DNA from: an uncultured bacterium
GTDB taxonomy: Bacteria > Planctomycetota > Phycisphaerae > Phycisphaerales > UBA1924
Reading direction: 5' to 3'
Length of the DNA stretch: 64,000 nucleotides
NCBI GenBank assembly: GCA_903834785.1
Contig: CAILKP010000087.1
Coordinates: 1 to 64,000 of the forward strand
Shown here one piece after another: positions 61,532 to 64,000 of the stretch. Position 1 is the stretch's first letter. Every line of letters starts with the position of its first letter. A model generated the notes under the pieces. That model searched no databases, was not told where the DNA came from, and worked only from the letters and a program-made list of their open reading frames with translations. Position numbers and translations under genes: made by a program.

Positions 61532-64000
61532 ATGGGCAAGCCCGCCACTGGCCAACGCACGACCTGCTTCCCCCACCCCCGGGCCGTCACGCCGGCCCTG
61601 CCGCCGACGCTGCTGCTGGCCAGCGGCCGATGCTGCGTTGCCAGCCGCACCGTCGCCGTACTGCTGGCCGCGGGTCTGTGCACGCTGGCAGCCGCCCAGA
61701 CACCCACGTTCACCTCACCGCTGACTGATGCCGCCCCCCCGGCGCGGACCGCCTCCGGCCCCGGCACCGAGTTCAGCGGCCGCGACTTTGCCGGCCTGCG
61801 GCTGGGCATGCCCACCCAGCGCGGCACGCTCGCCCTGGCCGCGACCAAGGTCAGCACCTGGGCCGAGGATGCCCCCGGCCTCTCGGGCAGCCCCGCCGGC
61901 CAGACCGTCGGCGACAGCGTCCAGCGCCTGCTGCTCAAGGGCGATGTCCGCATCGACATCGCCGGTGGCAGCTTCTCGGCCGCCAAGGCCGCAGTCTGGA
62001 TCGAGCCGCTGCGTGCCGGCACCTCGACAGTCAAGCCCCTCTGGCAGGTCGCCGTGTACTTCGACCGCGTCGGCGAGGCCGCTGGCGAGCACGGCGTGCA
62101 GCAGACCGGCGACCGCCTGCTGGTCACCGCCGTCGTCGAGGGCGAACTCGACATGACCGCGGCAAGCGTGCAGAGCGAGCGGCCCGAAGGCGACATCTTC
62201 CTGCTCGAGTCGGAACGTCGCCTGGCCCGGTATCTGGCAACGCTGGCCAGCGGCAGCGCATCAGACATTGAAGCCGGACCGAGCGCCAACATCCCGCCCG
62301 AGCCCAAGCCCTGGGAGATGGCCGGCATCGACGGCACCCGCAAGGCGCCGGTCGTGCCCGGCCAGTCCCGCCCGTTTGAGCCCGGCTCGCCGTTGATCGA
62401 CCCGGTGCTGATGCGCCGCCGCGCCGAGGTTCCCGCTGCCACCGGCGGCCCTGCCCCGGCCAGCCCGCTGTTCAGCAAGTCCGGCATCATCACCATCGCC
62501 GCGGGTGAGCCCGTGCTGGTCCCCGGCGTCGCCGCGGGTGAGTCGGCACTGCTGGTCACCGGCGGTGTTGTGGTGCAGTACACCGAGCGTCGCAGCGACC
62601 GCACCTTGCAGCTGACCGCCCAGCAGGCCGTCATCTTCTTAGTCGGCGAGACCCCGCGCGAGCTGTTTACCACCTCGGCCGACAAGGTCCTGGGCGTGTA
62701 CCTCGAGGGCGACGTCATCGCCACCGACGGCAAGTACACCATCCGCTCGCCCCGCGTGTTCTACGACGTGCAGCGCGGCACCGGCTCCATGGCCGATGCG
62801 GTCTTCTGGACCTACGACGAGAAGCTGAGCCTGCCGCTGTACGTGCGGGCCAAATCGCTGCGTCAGGTCAGCGCCGGCCGGTTCGAGGCCTCCGATGCCC
62901 GGTTGGCCACCAGTTCGTTCTTCACCCCGCACCTGTCCATCGGCGCCCGCTCGGTCACCGTCACGCGGGATGCCCCCGTCGCCGGCCCCTCGCAGATGCT
63001 CATGAGCGCCGAGGGCGTCACCGCCCGCTTCGGCGAACTGCCGTTCTTCTACTGGCCCGGCTTTGAGGGCTCCATGCAGGAGTTCCCGCTCACCGAGGTC
63101 GGCTTCAACGGCTCATCGAACACCGGCTACGGCGTCAAGACCCGCTGGAACATGTTCGGCCTGGCCGGCATCACCCCGTGGGACGGCGTCAAGAGCGACC
63201 TGCTCATCGACGGCTTCACCAAGCGCGGTGCGGCCATCGGCACCCTGACCACCGTTGATCGCGCCGACCTCCGCGGCAACCTGTTCGGCTACGTGGTGCC
63301 CGATGACCGCGGCACCGACGAGTCCCCCAGCGGCTCACGGCTCGACCGCTCCGGCGACTTCCGCGGCATGATCTTCACCGATGCCCGCGTCAACCTCGAC
63401 AACGGATGGACCGCCTTCGTCCAGGGCTCGTACATCTCCGACGAGCGATTTGTCGACTCCTACTTCCGCCGCTATGCCGAGACCGAGCGCGAGCTGACCA
63501 ATCAGGGCCTGCTCCGCAACATCTCCGGCAACTCCGCCTTCGCCATCACCGGCCGCTTCAGCGCCAACGACTTCATCGCCAACGACTACCTGATCCAGAG
63601 CCAGGGCTACTCGGTCGGCAAGATCCCCGAACTCACCTACGTCCGCGTCAACGACAACATCCTGCCCGATGCCGCACCCGGACTGCTGGGCTGGAACCAG
63701 GAGTACCGCATCGGCGCGATGCAGATGCGCTTCAACGAGCCGACCAACCGCGAGATGGGCCTTGACACCAACGCGCTGGCCCAGCAGGCCTTCGGCCAGA
63801 ACGCCAATGAGTCCCTGGCCAGCCGCCTCCGCGCCCGCGGCTTTACCGATGAGCCCATCCTGCGCCTGGACACACGCCAGGAGGTGGTCATGGCCCTGGA
63901 CTACGGCCCGGTCAAGATCGAGCCCTTCGTCACCGCCCGGGCCACGATGTACGACGACAACTTCAAGGACTTCGCCACCGCCGCGGGCTCACAGGATGAT
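61532..64000 (+). CDS. lptD: LptD/OstA-like outer-membrane LPS-assembly protein, N-terminal 823 residues, cut by window edge
   Basis: Open frame from an ATG at 61532 to the last base without a stop, 823 codons. After an unusually long N-terminus comes a signal-like hydrophobic run (RTVAVLLAAGLCTLAAAQ, about residues 40-57). The next ~350 residues resemble an OstA-type periplasmic part, and the rest has the alternating aromatic strands of a beta-barrel (FAVTARATMYDD-like FVTARATMYDD near the edge; FFYWPGFEG; WTAFVQGSYISDERFVDSYF, the latter like the LptD barrel start). The function would be insertion of LPS into the outer membrane. The start lacks an SD; an internal start after 61532 is possible. 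It follows the chemoreceptor terminator closely. Confidence 0.72.
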   Translation, partial: MGKPATGQRTTCFPHPRAVTPALPPTLLLASGRCCVASRTVAVLLAAGLCTLAAAQTPTFTSPLTDAAPPARTASGPGTEFSGRDFAGLRLGMPTQRGTLALAATKVSTWAEDAPGLSGSPAGQTVGDSVQRLLLKGDVRIDIAGGSFSAAKAAVWIEPLRAGTSTVKPLWQVAVYFDRVGEAAGEHGVQQTGDRLLVTAVVEGELDMTAASVQSERPEGDIFLLESERRLARYLATLASGSASDIEAGPSANIPPEPKPWEMAGIDGTRKAPVVPGQSRPFEPGSPLIDPVLMRRRAEVPAATGGPAPASPLFSKSGIITIAAGEPVLVPGVAAGESALLVTGGVVVQYTERRSDRTLQLTAQQAVIFLVGETPRELFTTSADKVLGVYLEGDVIATDGKYTIRSPRVFYDVQRGTGSMADAVFWTYDEKLSLPLYVRAKSLRQVSAGRFEASDARLATSSFFTPHLSIGARSVTVTRDAPVAGPSQMLMSAEGVTARFGELPFFYWPGFEGSMQEFPLTEVGFNGSSNTGYGVKTRWNMFGLAGITPWDGVKSDLLIDGFTKRGAAIGTLTTVDRADLRGNLFGYVVPDDRGTDESPSGSRLDRSGDFRGMIFTDARVNLDNGWTAFVQGSYISDERFVDSYFRRYAETERELTNQGLLRNISGNSAFAITGRFSANDFIANDYLIQSQGYSVGKIPELTYVRVNDNILPDAAPGLLGWNQEYRIGAMQMRFNEPTNREMGLDTNALAQQAFGQNANESLASRLRARGFTDEPILRLDTRQEVVMALDYGPVKIEPFVTARATMYDDNFKDFATAAGSQDD

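Noticed and set aside
61456-62742. 428-codon minus-strand frame across the LptD-like gene
   Set aside because: Ser/Pro/Arg-rich antisense frame over a plus-strand gene with signal-like and barrel-like features.

Overview
The window is high-GC bacterial chromosome that looks like a planctomycete, most likely of the Phycisphaerae type. The clues are large secreted proteins with a LEPR-XLL-like N-terminus, two paralogous secreted proteins ending in dockerin-like EF-hand pairs, a secreted protein with a PTPGA/RRR PEP-CTERM-like tail, a cyanobacterial-style two-domain ThiE, a gyrase A with an unusual quinolone-region sequence, and an outer-membrane LptD-like protein. No rRNA, tRNA, CRISPR array, insertion sequence or prophage was recognised. 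Gene calls rest on reading the translations; starts were chosen by Shine-Dalgarno spacing where one is visible.

Layout. 1-2000 (minus): the end of a complex I cluster, nuoJ-nuoK-nuoL (nuoL cut by the edge). 2000-7200: a hypothetical helical protein, a lipoprotein, a CusF/PepSY-like secreted protein and thiE. 7400-12000: gyrA and a divergent aromatic-amino-acid-type decarboxylase. 11956-17529 (minus): a tight five-gene operon with a radical SAM 2,3-aminomutase, both PcaIJ-type CoA-transferase subunits, a class III aminotransferase and a PcaF-type thiolase. 18000-21200: a DUF2959 lipoprotein and a secreted HAF-repeat protein with a ~350-residue glycine-rich tail. 21300-25200: a methyltransferase, a UbiA-family prenyltransferase, an HpnG-like phosphorylase, nadD and a small membrane protein. 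25180-26500: a DUF4143 ATPase preceded by four 17-bp palindromes at an exact 22-bp period. 26600-29000: a LivK-type binding protein, a STAS protein and purN. 29513-35881: one 2122-residue surface protein with a cyclophilin domain and 16 calcium-loop repeats. 36000-38700 (minus): dnaX split over two frames at an A7 slippery site, plus a membrane protein. 39100-43300: two paralogous secreted proteins. 43300-49000: a HAD phosphatase, rsmA, a DUF721-like protein, an MBL-fold protein with lost metal ligands, agmatine deiminase and the PTPGA-tailed protein. 49400-64000: leuS, a methyltransferase, neuC-like and murD, a small membrane protein, plsC, a GT87-like mannosyltransferase, a chemoreceptor, and the N-terminal 823 residues of an LptD-like protein running off the edge.

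The most interesting system is the five-gene operon. Its enzymes can be placed in series: alpha-amino acid to beta-amino acid (aminomutase), to beta-keto acid (aminotransferase), to beta-ketoacyl-CoA (CoA-transferase), to acetyl-CoA plus a shortened acyl-CoA (thiolase). The two aspartates that hold the lysine side chain in lysine 2,3-aminomutase are Arg and Thr here, pointing to an acidic substrate. The Pca-type partners suggest 3-oxoadipate as the keto acid, so 2-aminoadipate is a good candidate substrate and glutamate the alternative. Other strong observations are the dnaX frameshift site, with an SD-like element 10 nt upstream, and the 22-bp operator-like array whose last base is the A of the ATPase start codon.
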